Source: Acidimicrobiia bacterium (GTDB lineage: Bacteria > Actinomycetota > Acidimicrobiia > Acidimicrobiales > Poriferisodalaceae). From it: a stretch of 62,379 nucleotides of DNA. The notes beneath the pieces were generated by a model, which was not told the DNA's origin, searched no databases, and saw nothing but the letters and a program-made list of their open reading frames with translations. Positions 8,149 through 18,352 of the stretch are shown here, piece by piece. Where the stretch lies: positions 1-62,379 of the forward strand of contig JAJEFK010000031.1 in the NCBI GenBank assembly GCA_022820505.1, written 5' to 3'. The translations under genes and the position numbers were made by a program. How positions within the stretch are numbered: the first letter of the stretch is position 1; the number at the start of each line of letters is the position of its first letter.

Positions 8149-9137
8149 GCGGTGGCTCCTGAGTACTCGGCCTGCGTATACACGTCGACCAGCAGGCTGT
8201 CGGGATCGGGCAGCGGGCTCTCCTCGGCAAAGGCGATCGCAGCTTCGATGTCTGCCTCCGCAGCGTCGTGCACGGCCTGGGCGCCGTCGGCGTCGAGCAC
8301 GCCGGCGGATGCCAGCCGGTCCTCGAACAGCTCGATCGGGTCTCGCTGCTTCCACTGTTCGAGCTCGTCGTCGGAGCGGTACTTCATGCCGAGAGTCTGC
8401 ACGCCGTGATGGTTGTAGAACCGGTAGGTCTTGGCCTCGATGAACGAGGGTCCTTCGCCCCGGCGAGCCCGACTGACTGCTTCGCTTGCGGCTTCCCAAA
8501 CGGCGACCACGTCCATGCCGTCCACGATTGCCCCGGGCATCCCGTAGCCGGCTGCACGGTCCACCACATCGGTGATGGCCATGGTGCGGTCACGTGGCGT
8601 GAATTCGCCGTACTCGTTGTTCTCGCACACGAACAGCACCGGCAGCGACAGCGCAGCCGCCATGTTCGCGGCTTCATGGAAGGCCCCGATGTTCGAGGCG
8701 CCGTCGCCGAAGAACACCACCGAGACCCGATCGCTGCCCCGGTACTTGTTCGCGAACCCGGCGCCTACGGCGATCGGCACGCCGCCGCCCACGATGCCGT
8801 TCGCACCGAGCATGCCCAGGTCGAGATCACAGATGTGCATGGAGCCGCCCTTGCCCCCGCAGTAGCCGGTGGCCTTGCCCATCAGCTCGGCCATCATCCC
8901 GCCGTAGTCGCCTCCCTTGGCCACCAGGTGCCCGTGCCCCCGGTGGGTCGAGCTGATCTGGTCGTCATCGTCGAGGTTGGCGCACACCCCGGCGGCCACG
9001 GCCTCCTCCCCCACGTACAGGTGCAGGAACCCGGGCAACCGGTTCTGCTCCGCGAGCCGGCCGGCGGCTTCCTCGAAGTGGCGGATCCGCACCATGCGCC
9101 GGTGCAGATCCAGCAGTGTCTCTGGACTCGGATCCAT
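8145..9137 (-). CDS. acoA: Acetoin dehydrogenase-type E1 alpha subunit (TPP-dependent)
   Basis: 330 aa, preceded by a GAGGGGG ribosome binding site. The TPP/Mg motif runs from FFGDGASNIGAFHEAANMAA to CENNEYG (GDG...NN). STHRGHGHLVAKGGD and TGYCGGKGGSMHI are typical of acetoin and related E1 alpha chains, without the phosphorylation loops of mammalian PDH. First gene of acoABXC; the divergent sugar-acid dehydratase begins 143 bases away. Acetoin is the most likely substrate because acoX is present, but a branched 2-oxo acid cannot be ruled out. Confidence 0.92.
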   Translation of the reverse strand: MDPSPETLLDLHRRMVRIRHFEEAAGRLAEQNRLPGFLHLYVGEEAVAAGVCANLDDDDQISSTHRGHGHLVAKGGDYGGMMAELMGKATGYCGGKGGSMHICDLDLGMLGANGIVGGGVPIAVGAGFANKYRGSDRVSVVFFGDGASNIGAFHEAANMAAALSLPVLFVCENNEYGEFTPRDRTMAITDVVDRAAGYGMPGAIVDGMDVVAVWEAASEAVSRARRGEGPSFIEAKTYRFYNHHGVQTLGMKYRSDDELEQWKQRDPIELFEDRLASAGVLDADGAQAVHDAAEADIEAAIAFAEESPLPDPDSLLVDVYTQAEYSGATA

Positions 9138-9280
9138 GCGAACCCCCTCGTGGCACGGCTCCAGCGCGCCTCACCCTAGTTCTGGGCCTGTGCGCCGATC
9201 ACGGCTGCGTTCGGCCCGTCCGCCGCCATTGCGGGGTCGGCGACTCCGTGGCTGTCAGCAGTGACGCGTAGTGTGGCCCG

Positions 9281-11143
9281 GTGGCTCCCGAACCAGATGC
9301 ATCTGCGTCCTCTGAACCCCGTTCGATTCATGCCAGCGGGCCCGATCCCGGCATCGGGCGCGGCGGCCTGCGCTCCGCAGCCTGGTTCGACATCGAGGGC
9401 GATCCACTCATGTCGGCGCTGTACCTCGAGCGCTACGCCAACTTTGGATTGACTCGCGAAGAACTTCAGTCGGGCAAGCCGATCATCGGCATCGCCCAGA
9501 CCGGCTCAGACCTGGCGCCGTGCAACCGGCACCACCTCGAGCTGGCCAAGCGGGTGCGCGAGGGCATCCGCGAGGCGGGCGGCATCGCGTTCGAATTCGG
9601 CGTGCATCCCATCCAGGAGACCGGCAAACGGCCCACCGCTTCGCTCGACCGCAACCTGGCATACCTGGGCCTCGTCGAAGTGCTGCAGGGGTATCCGCTC
9701 GACGGCGTGGTGCTCACGATCGGCTGCGACAAGACCACGCCGGCGTGCCTGATGGCAGCCGCAACCGTGAACCTGCCGGCCATCGCACTGTCGGTCGGGC
9801 CGATGCTGAACGGCTGGCACGAGGGGCGCCGCACCGGCTCGGGCACAGTCGTGTGGAAGGCGCGGGAGCTCTACGCGGCCGGCGAGATCGACGACACCGG
9901 GTTCATCGATCTGGTGGCGTCCTCGGCGCCGTCGGTCGGCTACTGCTCCACGATGGGCACCGCCACCACCATGAACTCGCTCGCCGAGACGCTGGGCATG
10001 CAGCTGCCGGGCTCCGCGGCGATCCCTGCCCCGTACCGCGAGCGGGCGCAGGTGGCGTACCGGACTGGTCTGCGCATCGTCGAGATGGTGCGCGAAGACC
10101 TTCGACCGGCGGACATCATGACCCGCGAGGCCTTCGAGAACGCCATCGTGGTGAACTCCGCGATCGGCGGGTCCACCAACGCCCCGATCCACCTCAATGC
10201 GATCGCCGCTCACCTCGGCGTGCCGCTCGACAACGACGACTGGCAGAAGCACGGCTTCGCAGTGCCGCTGCTGGTGAATCTCATGCCTGCCGGGGAGTAC
10301 CTCGGCGAGGACTATCACCACGCCGGCGGTGTGCCCGCGGTAGTTGGCGAGCTGATGCGTGCCGGGCTGCTGCCTCACCCCGAGGCCCTGACCGCCAACG
10401 GTCGCAGCATCGGCGAGAACTGCGCTGACGCCCAGATCATGGACACCGACGTGATCCGTGCTGCCGGCGAGCCGCTCCTTGCCGACGCTGGCTTCATCAA
10501 CCTGTCGGGCAATCTCTTCGACAGCGCCATCATGAAGACCAGCGTCATCTCCGACGAGTTCCGCCAGCGCTACCTGTCGAACCCCGACGATCCCGACGCC
10601 TTCGAGGGCCGCGCCATCGTCTTCGACGGGCCGGAGGACTATCGGGCCAACATCGACAATCCCGAACTCGGCATCGACGAGCACTGCATGCTGTTCGTGC
10701 GCGGCACCGGCCCGGTGGGCTACCCGGGCGGCGCCGAGGTGGTCAACATGCAGCCGCCGGCAGCGCTGCTGGTGCGCGGCGTCCACTCGCTGCCGTGCAT
10801 CGGCGACGGTCGCCAGTCCGGCACGTCAGGCTCGCCGTCGATCCTGAACGCCGCGCCCGAAGCCGCCGTCGGCGGCGGTCTGGCGCTGCTGCGCACTGGC
10901 GACCGCGTCCGGATCGATCTGAGGCGCGGCAGCGCCGACATGCTGGTGGACGACGACGAGCTGGCACGGCGCCGCGCCGAGTTAGACGATGCCGGCGGCT
11001 ACCCGGTGCCGCCGTCGCACACCCCGTGGCAGGAGATCCAACGAGGGATCGTCAGCCAGTTCGACGAGGGCATGGTGCTGCGCCCGGCAGTCAAGTACCG
11101 GGACACCTCGCGAACTCACGGCACCCCGCGCCACAACCATTAG
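9281..11143 (+). CDS. IlvD/Edd-family dehydratase, sugar-acid type (arabinonate/xylonate dehydratase-like)
   Basis: 620 aa from a GTG placed six bases after TAGTGT, consistent with a leaderless transcript. Fe-S ligands are visible in [12 protein letters not shown] and [32 protein letters not shown] and [12 protein letters not shown] resemble L-arabinonate and xylonate dehydratases more than the valine/isoleucine enzyme IlvD, which acts on dihydroxy-acids for amino-acid synthesis. It would dehydrate an aldonic acid to a 2-keto-3-deoxy acid. No aldolase or dehydrogenase for that pathway is adjacent. The first 40 residues are poorly conserved, so a start further in is possible. Confidence 0.85.
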   Translation: MAPEPDASASSEPRSIHASGPDPGIGRGGLRSAAWFDIEGDPLMSALYLERYANFGLTREELQSGKPIIGIAQTGSDLAPCNRHHLELAKRVREGIREAGGIAFEFGVHPIQETGKRPTASLDRNLAYLGLVEVLQGYPLDGVVLTIGCDKTTPACLMAAATVNLPAIALSVGPMLNGWHEGRRTGSGTVVWKARELYAAGEIDDTGFIDLVASSAPSVGYCSTMGTATTMNSLAETLGMQLPGSAAIPAPYRERAQVAYRTGLRIVEMVREDLRPADIMTREAFENAIVVNSAIGGSTNAPIHLNAIAAHLGVPLDNDDWQKHGFAVPLLVNLMPAGEYLGEDYHHAGGVPAVVGELMRAGLLPHPEALTANGRSIGENCADAQIMDTDVIRAAGEPLLADAGFINLSGNLFDSAIMKTSVISDEFRQRYLSNPDDPDAFEGRAIVFDGPEDYRANIDNPELGIDEHCMLFVRGTGPVGYPGGAEVVNMQPPAALLVRGVHSLPCIGDGRQSGTSGSPSILNAAPEAAVGGGLALLRTGDRVRIDLRRGSADMLVDDDELARRRAELDDAGGYPVPPSHTPWQEIQRGIVSQFDEGMVLRPAVKYRDTSRTHGTPRHNH

Positions 11144-11176
11144 ACACGCACCGGTGGCATCGAGGACGACACCGCG

Positions 11177-12130
11177 ATGATCTGGGCGTTGCTGGCGCTG
11201 CTGGCGGGACTGGTTCTGCTGGTTGTTGCCGGCGATCACTTCGTCGCGGGCGCGTCACGCCTGGCGACTGCGCTGCGCATGCGACCGGCCGTGATCGGCG
11301 CAGTTGTCTTGGGATTCGGGACTTCGGCCCCCGAGATGGTCGTGTCGGCGCTGGCCTCGATCAACGACAATCCGGCGCTGGGCGTGGGCAACATCGTGGG
11401 CTCGAACGTCGCGAACCTGAGTCTCGGCCTCGGCGTGGCGGCGCTGCTGATGCCGATCCCGTTCTCCCGCACCGCGCTGCGAAGGGACGTCCCGTGGTCG
11501 GTAGTGACCGCCGCCATCTTCGCCGTGCTGGTGATGGACGACTACCTCAGCCGGCTCGAAGGCGGGCTGCTGGCAGCGCTGATGGCGATCACGCTGGTGT
11601 GGCTCATCCGCACGTCGCGTGACGACGAGCGGCTGCCCGATGCAGATGGCACTCCCGGCTCGACGGCACGCGATGCCGGGGCCGCGTGGCGCAATCTGGT
11701 GCGGGCGGTCCTGGGCCTGTGCGGGGTGATCATCGGTGCCCAGCTCGCCGTGGAGGGCGCCATTGCCCTTGCCAAGCACTGGAATCTGAGCGGCGGGTTC
11801 ATCGGCTTCTCGATCGTGGCACTCGGCACGTCCTTGCCGGAGGTGGCCACCGTCGTGGCGGCGGCTCGCAAGGGCCATACCGAGCTGATCGTGGGCAACC
11901 TGTTCGGCTCCAACGTCTTCAACAGTCTCGCCGTGGGCGGGGCAATGGGGCTCGTGGGCGCCGGCGCCATCGACGATCCCTCGCTGACCGGCCTGGGCAT
12001 CGGGGCGATGATGGCTGTGGTCGTGCTGGCATACATGGGCGCCCTGGTGGGCAAGCGCGCCGGGCGCATCGACGGCGTCGTGCTGCTGGGCATCTACGTC
12101 GCCACCATGATCCTGCTCGGCACCGGCTGA
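11177..12130 (+). CDS. Calcium/sodium antiporter (CaCA family, YrbG-like)
   Basis: 317 aa integral membrane protein with about ten helices and the two inverted alpha repeats of CaCA exchangers. The first is GFGTSAPEMVVS...GVGNIVGSNVAN; the second is ALGTSLPEVATVV...ELIVGNLFGSNVFN. The conserved acidic residues that bind the cation (PE in each repeat) are present. It exchanges Na+ for Ca2+ across the cytoplasmic membrane. A charged loop around residues 140-170 separates the halves. It starts 33 bases after the dehydratase stop and ends facing the MFS gene. Confidence 0.92.
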   Translation: MIWALLALLAGLVLLVVAGDHFVAGASRLATALRMRPAVIGAVVLGFGTSAPEMVVSALASINDNPALGVGNIVGSNVANLSLGLGVAALLMPIPFSRTALRRDVPWSVVTAAIFAVLVMDDYLSRLEGGLLAALMAITLVWLIRTSRDDERLPDADGTPGSTARDAGAAWRNLVRAVLGLCGVIIGAQLAVEGAIALAKHWNLSGGFIGFSIVALGTSLPEVATVVAAARKGHTELIVGNLFGSNVFNSLAVGGAMGLVGAGAIDDPSLTGLGIGAMMAVVVLAYMGALVGKRAGRIDGVVLLGIYVATMILLGTG

Positions 12131-12182
12131 CCCAGCGCCGCATCTCGCTGCGCAATGGGAGCGGGTTCGGCTGTGGTGGTCG

Positions 12183-13577
12183 CTACCTGCCGGACACGGC
12201 CGGGGCGCGCTGCCAGATCCACAGCAGCACGATGCCGATGAGCGAGCACGCTGCCGACGCATAGAAAGCGCCAACTGTGGCACCGACGAGCCACGCCGAG
12301 ACGCCCAGGATCGGCCCGCCGATTCCAGCAGAGAGCTCGAAGAACATCGTGAACGTGCTGACCGCTCGCGCACGTTCGTTGGGCGGCACGCCGTCTACTG
12401 CGGCGACCATGAGCGCCGGGTAGAGCAGTGATCCTCCCAATGCCAGCACCACGGTGCCCGCGTACAGCCCGAACGGCGTGACGAATGTGCCCATGATGAC
12501 CATGCCGAGCGCCGCCCCGAACAGCGCCACCGTCGCAGTCTTGGTGGTTCCGAGCCGGTCCGGGAGCTTGCGGCCGAGGACTCTCAGAACCAGCACGAGC
12601 ATCCCGTACAGGAAGAAAACCGTCCCGTAGTCGCCGAGATCCTTCTCGGCCGCAAGCTTCGGCAGGAAGCCCTGCAACGCCGGGAAGATGATGATGCCCA
12701 TTGCCAGGATCACTCCGGGCCAGACGGCGCGCCGGTAGAACAGCCGGCTCATGACGGTGGTCCCTTGGTCACCGGGCGCTGCGACGCTCGCTGGGGCCGG
12801 TGGCTCATCGACACTCCTCACCTCGAACACCGTGGGCTGCGCGATGCTCGGCAGTTGACGGGCACCGAAGGTCGTCCCGCTGGAATCTGACGAGATTGCC
12901 TGGCCGCTCGGCGCCGGAGTTGGAGCCGGGCTCGGAATCAACAGCGATTCCTCCTGGGGCAACAGCATCCCGATGGCCGTGGCAGCCAGCATCAGCGTGC
13001 CCGACACGACGAACGCCACATCGAAGCCGTCGAGCGCTGTGGAGGCGTCGCCCCACGCCCGCGCAGCTTCCCCTACGCCTGGGCCGATCGCCATGCCGCC
13101 GTAGATCGATACCGAGAACCAGCTCAGGGCCTCCCCTCGCCGGTGCTCCGGTGCCAAGTCGCTCACCATCGCTGCGCTGCCGACGAAGAAGGCCCCTTGG
13201 AATGCCCCGATCAGCAAGCGCATCAGCAGGATCACGGCATAGGTGTCTGCCCACACGTGGCCATAGGTCGTGAGGGCGGTGAGCAGGCAGCCCGACACCA
13301 CCAGGAACCGTCGGCCCTTCTGGTCGCCGAGGATGCCGATGGTCGGCCGAGCGGCAATCGCAGTGACAGCGAACACGCTGATCGCGAAGCCGACAGCCAC
13401 GTCACCGCCGCCGGTCTGTTCGACTACGAGCAGAGAGATCAGCGGCAGCAGTGTCGAGAACGAGACAGCCGAGCAGAAGGCGCTCAAGTTCAGAATCAGG
13501 AACGGGACGCTGAACAGGCGCGTGGGCTCGCCAAGGGGCGGAGCGGCGGGTGCCGCTGTGGACGTCGTCTGCGACAT
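12183..13577 (-). CDS. MFS transporter
   Basis: 464 aa with twelve predicted membrane segments. The loop after helix 2 contains GDQKGRRFL, a form of the MFS A-motif, and DLAPEHRRGEALS lies in the helix 4-5 region. The cytoplasmic loop between helices 6 and 7 is long (about 80 residues), rich in Pro, Ser and Ala, and probably disordered. Substrate not identifiable. Start ATG at 13577; it is divergent from a molybdopterin oxidoreductase with a 108-base shared spacer. Confidence 0.85.
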   Translation of the reverse strand: MSQTTSTAAPAAPPLGEPTRLFSVPFLILNLSAFCSAVSFSTLLPLISLLVVEQTGGGDVAVGFAISVFAVTAIAARPTIGILGDQKGRRFLVVSGCLLTALTTYGHVWADTYAVILLMRLLIGAFQGAFFVGSAAMVSDLAPEHRRGEALSWFSVSIYGGMAIGPGVGEAARAWGDASTALDGFDVAFVVSGTLMLAATAIGMLLPQEESLLIPSPAPTPAPSGQAISSDSSGTTFGARQLPSIAQPTVFEVRSVDEPPAPASVAAPGDQGTTVMSRLFYRRAVWPGVILAMGIIIFPALQGFLPKLAAEKDLGDYGTVFFLYGMLVLVLRVLGRKLPDRLGTTKTATVALFGAALGMVIMGTFVTPFGLYAGTVVLALGGSLLYPALMVAAVDGVPPNERARAVSTFTMFFELSAGIGGPILGVSAWLVGATVGAFYASAACSLIGIVLLWIWQRAPAVSGR

Positions 13578-13685
13578 GGGGCCCTGGCCTCGTTGACGCT
13601 GAGCCCGGAATTCGATGCGGGCGGGCGGGTTCCGGTGCGCCATGCTAGGGGCGATGCCCGAGACGCTGCGGGGAATTTCCAGTCG

Positions 13686-15785
13686 ATGAATGCTGCGATG
13701 AACGCTGCAACATCGGTCGTGCGCGGGGCGTGCCATCACGACTGTCCCGATACCTGCGCTTGGGAAGTCACGGTGCGCGACGGCGTGGCCGTGAACCTGC
13801 GCGGCGATCCCCGCCAGCCGTTCACTGACGGCCAGCTCTGCCCCAAGGTGAACCCGTTCCTCGATCGGGTGTATCACCCGGATCGGCTGCTGCGGCCCCT
13901 ACGACGCGTCGGACCCAAGGGCGAGGACCGGTTCGAGCCGGTCGACTGGGATGCCGCGATCACCGAGATCGCCGACCGGATTGGTACCGCCGTCGCGCAG
14001 CATGGTGGCGAGACGGTGCTGCCGTACTCGCTCGACGGCACTCAGGGGCTCGTGCAGAAGGGCGTGCTGGCCGATCGCTTCTTCGCAGCGCTGGGAGCTA
14101 CGCAGCTGAACCGGCACATCTGCGGGGTGACCGCCTGGCACGGGGCTGCCGACGTGCTCGGCATGCCGCTCGGGGCGGATCCCACCGAGATTGCGAGCGT
14201 CCGCACCATCGTGCTGTGGGGCACCAACACGCTGCTCACCAACCGCCACCTGTGGCCGTATGTGGAGGAAGCCCATCGCAACGGCGCCAGCGTCATCGTT
14301 GTCGACCCGGTCTCCACGATGACCGCTCAACGCTCCGACTGGCACATCCAGCCGCGCCCCGGCACCGATGTCGCGCTCGTGCTGGGCATCATCGGCGTGC
14401 TGGACCGGGACGGTCTCATCGACGAGGAGCGTGTGAGCACCGCCGCCTCGGGTTGGCCCGAACTGCGTGCCGAAGCCAGGGCGCTCAGCCTCGACAGTGC
14501 GGCCTCGATCACTGGACTGGCTGCAGACGACATCATCTCGATGGCTCATCGCATTGCACACCAGCAACCCGCTGTGCTGCGTGCGCTCATCGGCATGGAA
14601 CATCGTGAGCACGGCCAGGACATTCACCGCGCCGTGGCCGCCTTGGCGGTTGTGTCGGGTTCGGAGTACATGCGCTCCACGCAGGTGTACTTCGACACGG
14701 CATTTGCCGACATCGTGCCGCCGCCGGGACCGCAGCGGACCTTCAACATGTCAGCTCTCGGCGCGGCGCTCACCGATGCCAGCCTGCGACCGCCGGTCAC
14801 GGTGCTGCTGAACTACGGCTGCAACCCTGCTGCCATCACACCTGACCAGAACCGGGTGCTGGCGGGCCTTGAGCGCGACGACCTGTTCACGGTGGTCATC
14901 GAGCAGTTCATGACAGACACGGCTCGCTATGCCGACATCGTGCTGCCCACCACCACCCAGATCGAGCATCTCGACCTGATGAACGCGTGGGGCCATCTCT
15001 ACGTGTCGCTGAACCTGCCGGCCATCGAGCCGCTCGGCGAGTGCCTGCCGAACACAGAGATCTTCCGGCGACTGGCCAGCGCGCTGGCCCTCGACGCATC
15101 CGGCCTCGCCGACAGCGACGAACAGATGGCGCGTGACCTGCTCGCGAGCGGCCACCCCTGGCTCGACGGCATCACCTACGAACGGCTCCAGCGCGACGGC
15201 TGGGCACGGCTCGCGGTGCCAGCGGGCTGGTCTGCGCTGGCCGACCGGGAGATTCCTCTCCCGCCGTCAGGCGTAGATGCCGGGGCGCAATCCCGCTCGC
15301 TTGGGCCGATCCGGCTCGGCACACTGCGCTACCGGCCCGCTGCCGAGTCGGCGGACGGGGACGCCGAACTCGTCGAGCGCTACCCACTGGCGCTCATGTC
15401 GCTCAAGCAGCACCAGCACTTCCTCAACAGCCACTACGGCGGATTCGAGCACCACCTGCCCGACCCACCCGAGCCCCGCCTCGAGATCAGTGCCGCCGAC
15501 GCCGAGGCGCGTGGTATCGCCGACGGCGACCGGGTGCGCGTCTACAACGGCCGCGGCGAGCTGTTCACCAGCGCCGCCATCTCCGATCGCCTGCAGCCCG
15601 GTCTGGTGACGATGCCCTTCGGGTGGTGGGCGGGCGACGCCGACGCACGCACGGTCAACGTGCTCACCAACGCAGCAGTCGGCGGCGACGATCCCGACGT
15701 CGGCTCGGCTGGGTTCCATGACACCCTCGTCGAGGTGGAGCCTGCCCCCGATGCGCGGCAGACAGCCAACGGTTCATTCTCGTAG
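13686..15785 (+). CDS. Molybdopterin-dependent oxidoreductase (DMSO reductase superfamily)
   Basis: 699 aa. The N-terminus has a [4Fe-4S] site C-H-H-D-C-P-D-T-C with a fourth Cys in GQLCPKVN. Molybdopterin-binding blocks follow: YSLDGTQG, NRHICGVTAWHG, DIVLPTTTQIEHLD and the C-terminal dinucleotide-binding domain with RLEISAADAEARGI. There is no twin-arginine signal, so it is cytoplasmic. The substrate is unknown and no partner Fe-S or membrane subunit is adjacent. An acyl-CoA synthetase starts 7 bases downstream and is likely cotranscribed. An alternative start is the ATG at 13698. Confidence 0.85.
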   Translation: MNAAMNAATSVVRGACHHDCPDTCAWEVTVRDGVAVNLRGDPRQPFTDGQLCPKVNPFLDRVYHPDRLLRPLRRVGPKGEDRFEPVDWDAAITEIADRIGTAVAQHGGETVLPYSLDGTQGLVQKGVLADRFFAALGATQLNRHICGVTAWHGAADVLGMPLGADPTEIASVRTIVLWGTNTLLTNRHLWPYVEEAHRNGASVIVVDPVSTMTAQRSDWHIQPRPGTDVALVLGIIGVLDRDGLIDEERVSTAASGWPELRAEARALSLDSAASITGLAADDIISMAHRIAHQQPAVLRALIGMEHREHGQDIHRAVAALAVVSGSEYMRSTQVYFDTAFADIVPPPGPQRTFNMSALGAALTDASLRPPVTVLLNYGCNPAAITPDQNRVLAGLERDDLFTVVIEQFMTDTARYADIVLPTTTQIEHLDLMNAWGHLYVSLNLPAIEPLGECLPNTEIFRRLASALALDASGLADSDEQMARDLLASGHPWLDGITYERLQRDGWARLAVPAGWSALADREIPLPPSGVDAGAQSRSLGPIRLGTLRYRPAAESADGDAELVERYPLALMSLKQHQHFLNSHYGGFEHHLPDPPEPRLEISAADAEARGIADGDRVRVYNGRGELFTSAAISDRLQPGLVTMPFGWWAGDADARTVNVLTNAAVGGDDPDVGSAGFHDTLVEVEPAPDARQTANGSFS

Positions 15786-15791
15786 CCTGCG

Positions 15792-17300
15792 ATGGCGATG
15801 AACGTCGCTCAACTGCTCGAGCGCTTCCCTCACGACGACACCGTCGTGCTGATCGACCGCTCAGCCACACCGCCCGAGCGGGTCACCGCGTCTGCGCTGC
15901 GAGAACGAGCCCTGCGCTGCGGGGCGGGCCTCGCTGCCCGTGGCCTGGCGCCGTTCACCCGCGTCGGCCTGCTCGCCGCCAACTGTGGCCAGTACTACGA
16001 CGTGATGTTCGGGGCGCCCGCTGCGGGACTGGTCTTCGTGCCGCTCAACACTCGGCTTCCCGCAGAGACGCAGGCATACATCCTCGACGACGCCGACGTG
16101 CGACTGGTCATCTCCGATGCCGAGCACGCACCGCTCGTACCACCCGACATGCCCCACATCATCATCGGCACACCCGAATGGGACGCCCTTGTCGCCGCCG
16201 ATCCCCTCACCGCGGTCGCCGATGTGTACGACGACGACGTCGCCGTGCAGATCTACACCTCGGGCTCGACCGGGCGGCCCAAGGGCGTCCTGCTGACCCA
16301 TCGCAACATCACCTTCACCGTGCTCGAGTACGGAGCAGCGATGCCGGGCGAGGTGATGCTGGTCTCGGCCCCGCTGTACCACAAGAACGCTTCGATGTCC
16401 TCCAAGCTGGCGTTCGCAAATGGCGGCACAGTGGTGCTCCTTCCGGGTTTCACGGCTTCGGGCTACATCGAGGCCATCGAGTCCCACCGGGTCACCATGT
16501 GCTCGGGCGTTCCCACGATGTTCGCCCTCGTCACCGCCGAAATCGCCTCCCGTGTCGCAGCTGGTCAAGAGATGCCGGACTTGTCGTCTGTGCAGAGGGC
16601 TTTCATCGGCTCGGCGCCCCTGACTGAGGCCCTGTACGACGACGTGCAGCGCCTGCTGCCGCAGGCGCTTGTCTCCAACGGGTACGGCACCACCGAGGCG
16701 GTGCTCGAGTTCGGTCCCCACCCCGAAGGCAAGCCCAGGCCCAAGATCTCCGTCGGCCACCAGCACCCCAAGGTGGAGTTGCGGCTCGTCGACCCGATCA
16801 CCGGCGAGGACGCTGACGCCGGCGAGCTGTGGGTGCGCTCACCCGGCGTCATGACCGGCTACCACAACCTGCCCGACGTCACTGCCGAACGCCTCACCGA
16901 CGGTTGGTACCACACGGGCGACCTCATGACTCGCGACCCCGACGGCTGGTACTACTTCGTGGGCCGCGTGGACGACATGTTCGTCTGCGCCGGCGAGAAC
17001 ATCTACCCCGATGCCGTCGAGCAGATGCTCGAGAAGCACCCCGCGGTGCACCAGGCCGTCGTGGTCCCGGTGCCCGACGAGCTGAAGGGCCAGCTGCCGG
17101 CAGCGTTCGTGCGTGCCGAACCGGGCCACACGCTCACGGTCGACGACGTCAAGCACTACGCGCTCGCCAACGGCCCCGCGTACGCCCATCCCCGCCACGT
17201 GTGGATCGTGGACGAGATCCCGCTGGCCTCGACCGCCAAGATCGACCGCAACGGCTTGGTCGCCCGGGCCGCCGATCTGGTGAAGGCTGACCCCCCCTGA
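15792..17300 (+). CDS. AMP-forming acyl-CoA synthetase
   Basis: 502 aa ANL-family ligase. It shows the P-loop YTSGSTGRPKGVLLTH, the motif GYGTTEA, GWYHTGDL, and the C-terminal Lys in ASTAKIDRNGL that catalyses adenylation. It converts a carboxylic acid to its CoA thioester with ATP. A TAGCCT hexamer just upstream would fit a leaderless start at the second ATG (15798). It follows the molybdopterin enzyme by six bases. Chain length or aromatic specificity cannot be stated. Confidence 0.9.
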   Translation: MAMNVAQLLERFPHDDTVVLIDRSATPPERVTASALRERALRCGAGLAARGLAPFTRVGLLAANCGQYYDVMFGAPAAGLVFVPLNTRLPAETQAYILDDADVRLVISDAEHAPLVPPDMPHIIIGTPEWDALVAADPLTAVADVYDDDVAVQIYTSGSTGRPKGVLLTHRNITFTVLEYGAAMPGEVMLVSAPLYHKNASMSSKLAFANGGTVVLLPGFTASGYIEAIESHRVTMCSGVPTMFALVTAEIASRVAAGQEMPDLSSVQRAFIGSAPLTEALYDDVQRLLPQALVSNGYGTTEAVLEFGPHPEGKPRPKISVGHQHPKVELRLVDPITGEDADAGELWVRSPGVMTGYHNLPDVTAERLTDGWYHTGDLMTRDPDGWYYFVGRVDDMFVCAGENIYPDAVEQMLEKHPAVHQAVVVPVPDELKGQLPAAFVRAEPGHTLTVDDVKHYALANGPAYAHPRHVWIVDEIPLASTAKIDRNGLVARAADLVKADPP

Positions 17301-17314
17301 ACAGCGATCGCCGC

Positions 17315-18352
17315 ATGCACCCTGACACTTCGGAGGGCGAGCACATCAGGCCGGCCATGCCGGGCACGGAACGCGACGACACCGCAGGCAGCGACGCCCC
17401 AGACCTCGCACAGCCGCCGCAGGCCCCTCAGGCCGCTGCGGCTGACGCGCCAAGCCGTCAGGACTCACTGCAGCCGCGGTCCCAGTTCGGCGCTGCCGTG
17501 GCCGTCGCACGCGAGGTCCAACAGGACTGGGCGACGAAACGCATCGCCGGGCTGTCGGCGGAGATCGCGTTCTTCGCTTTGCTGGGGCTGTTCCCGGCCG
17601 TCATCGTGTTCGCTGCACTGCTGGGTTCGCTCGACGTGCTGATCGGCCAGAGCGCGGCCACCGGCACCGAGGAGTGGCTGCTGCAGCGGATCAGCGACAC
17701 CTTCGGCGACCAGAACACACTCGATGCGACGGTCGCCGACCTCTTCGATCGCTCCGACGCACGGGTCGTGACCGTCGGCATTGTCGTGGCTGCCTATGCG
17801 TCGTCGCGCGGCTTCATCGCCGTGGTGCGTGCCTTGAATGTGACCCGCGGCCACCACGGCGCTCGCAGCTGGCTGTCGACCCGCCTCGTGGGCTTCGCCC
17901 TGACGTTCCTGACGTTGGTGGTTGCCGTGGTGGTGGCGACGATGGTGGTCGTCGGGCCGCTGTTCGGCGGCGGCACCGAGTTGGCGGATCGGCTGGGCGC
18001 AGGCAGCTCGTTCAGCACAGCGTGGGACTGGCTCCGCTGGCCCTTGGTCATCGTGGCGGTCGTGGCGTGGGCGGCAACGGTGTACCGGATCGCACCGCGC
18101 CACAAGCTCACCTGGCGGCGAGAAGTGCCGGGGGCATTGCTGGCTACGGCGTGGTGGATCGCCGTGTCCGGCGGATTCGGTGCCTACCTGCAGCTCGCCT
18201 CGAACGGCGTCAACGCAGTCTTCGGCCTGCTCGGCGGCGCCCTCAGCCTGCTGCTGTGGCTGTACTTGCTCGCCATGGGCCTCCTCGCCGGCGCCGAGCT
18301 CAACAGCCTTCTCGACCGCCACCGCCCGCCCGGCGCGTCCTCAGCTGACTGA
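17315..18352 (+). CDS. YihY/BrkB-family inner-membrane protein
   Basis: 345 aa. The first 75 residues are acidic and Pro/Ala/Gln-rich, probably cytoplasmic. Six transmembrane helices follow in the YihY order. IAGLSAEIAFFALLGLFPAVIVF and the C-terminal GALLSLLLWLYLLAMGLLAGAE-like helix (here GALSLLLWLYLL) are the family hallmarks. The function of YihY proteins is not settled; the older ribonuclease name is wrong. Its last 12 bases overlap the convergent mcrC gene. Confidence 0.85.
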   Translation: MHPDTSEGEHIRPAMPGTERDDTAGSDAPDLAQPPQAPQAAAADAPSRQDSLQPRSQFGAAVAVAREVQQDWATKRIAGLSAEIAFFALLGLFPAVIVFAALLGSLDVLIGQSAATGTEEWLLQRISDTFGDQNTLDATVADLFDRSDARVVTVGIVVAAYASSRGFIAVVRALNVTRGHHGARSWLSTRLVGFALTFLTLVVAVVVATMVVVGPLFGGGTELADRLGAGSSFSTAWDWLRWPLVIVAVVAWAATVYRIAPRHKLTWRREVPGALLATAWWIAVSGGFGAYLQLASNGVNAVFGLLGGALSLLLWLYLLAMGLLAGAELNSLLDRHRPPGASSAD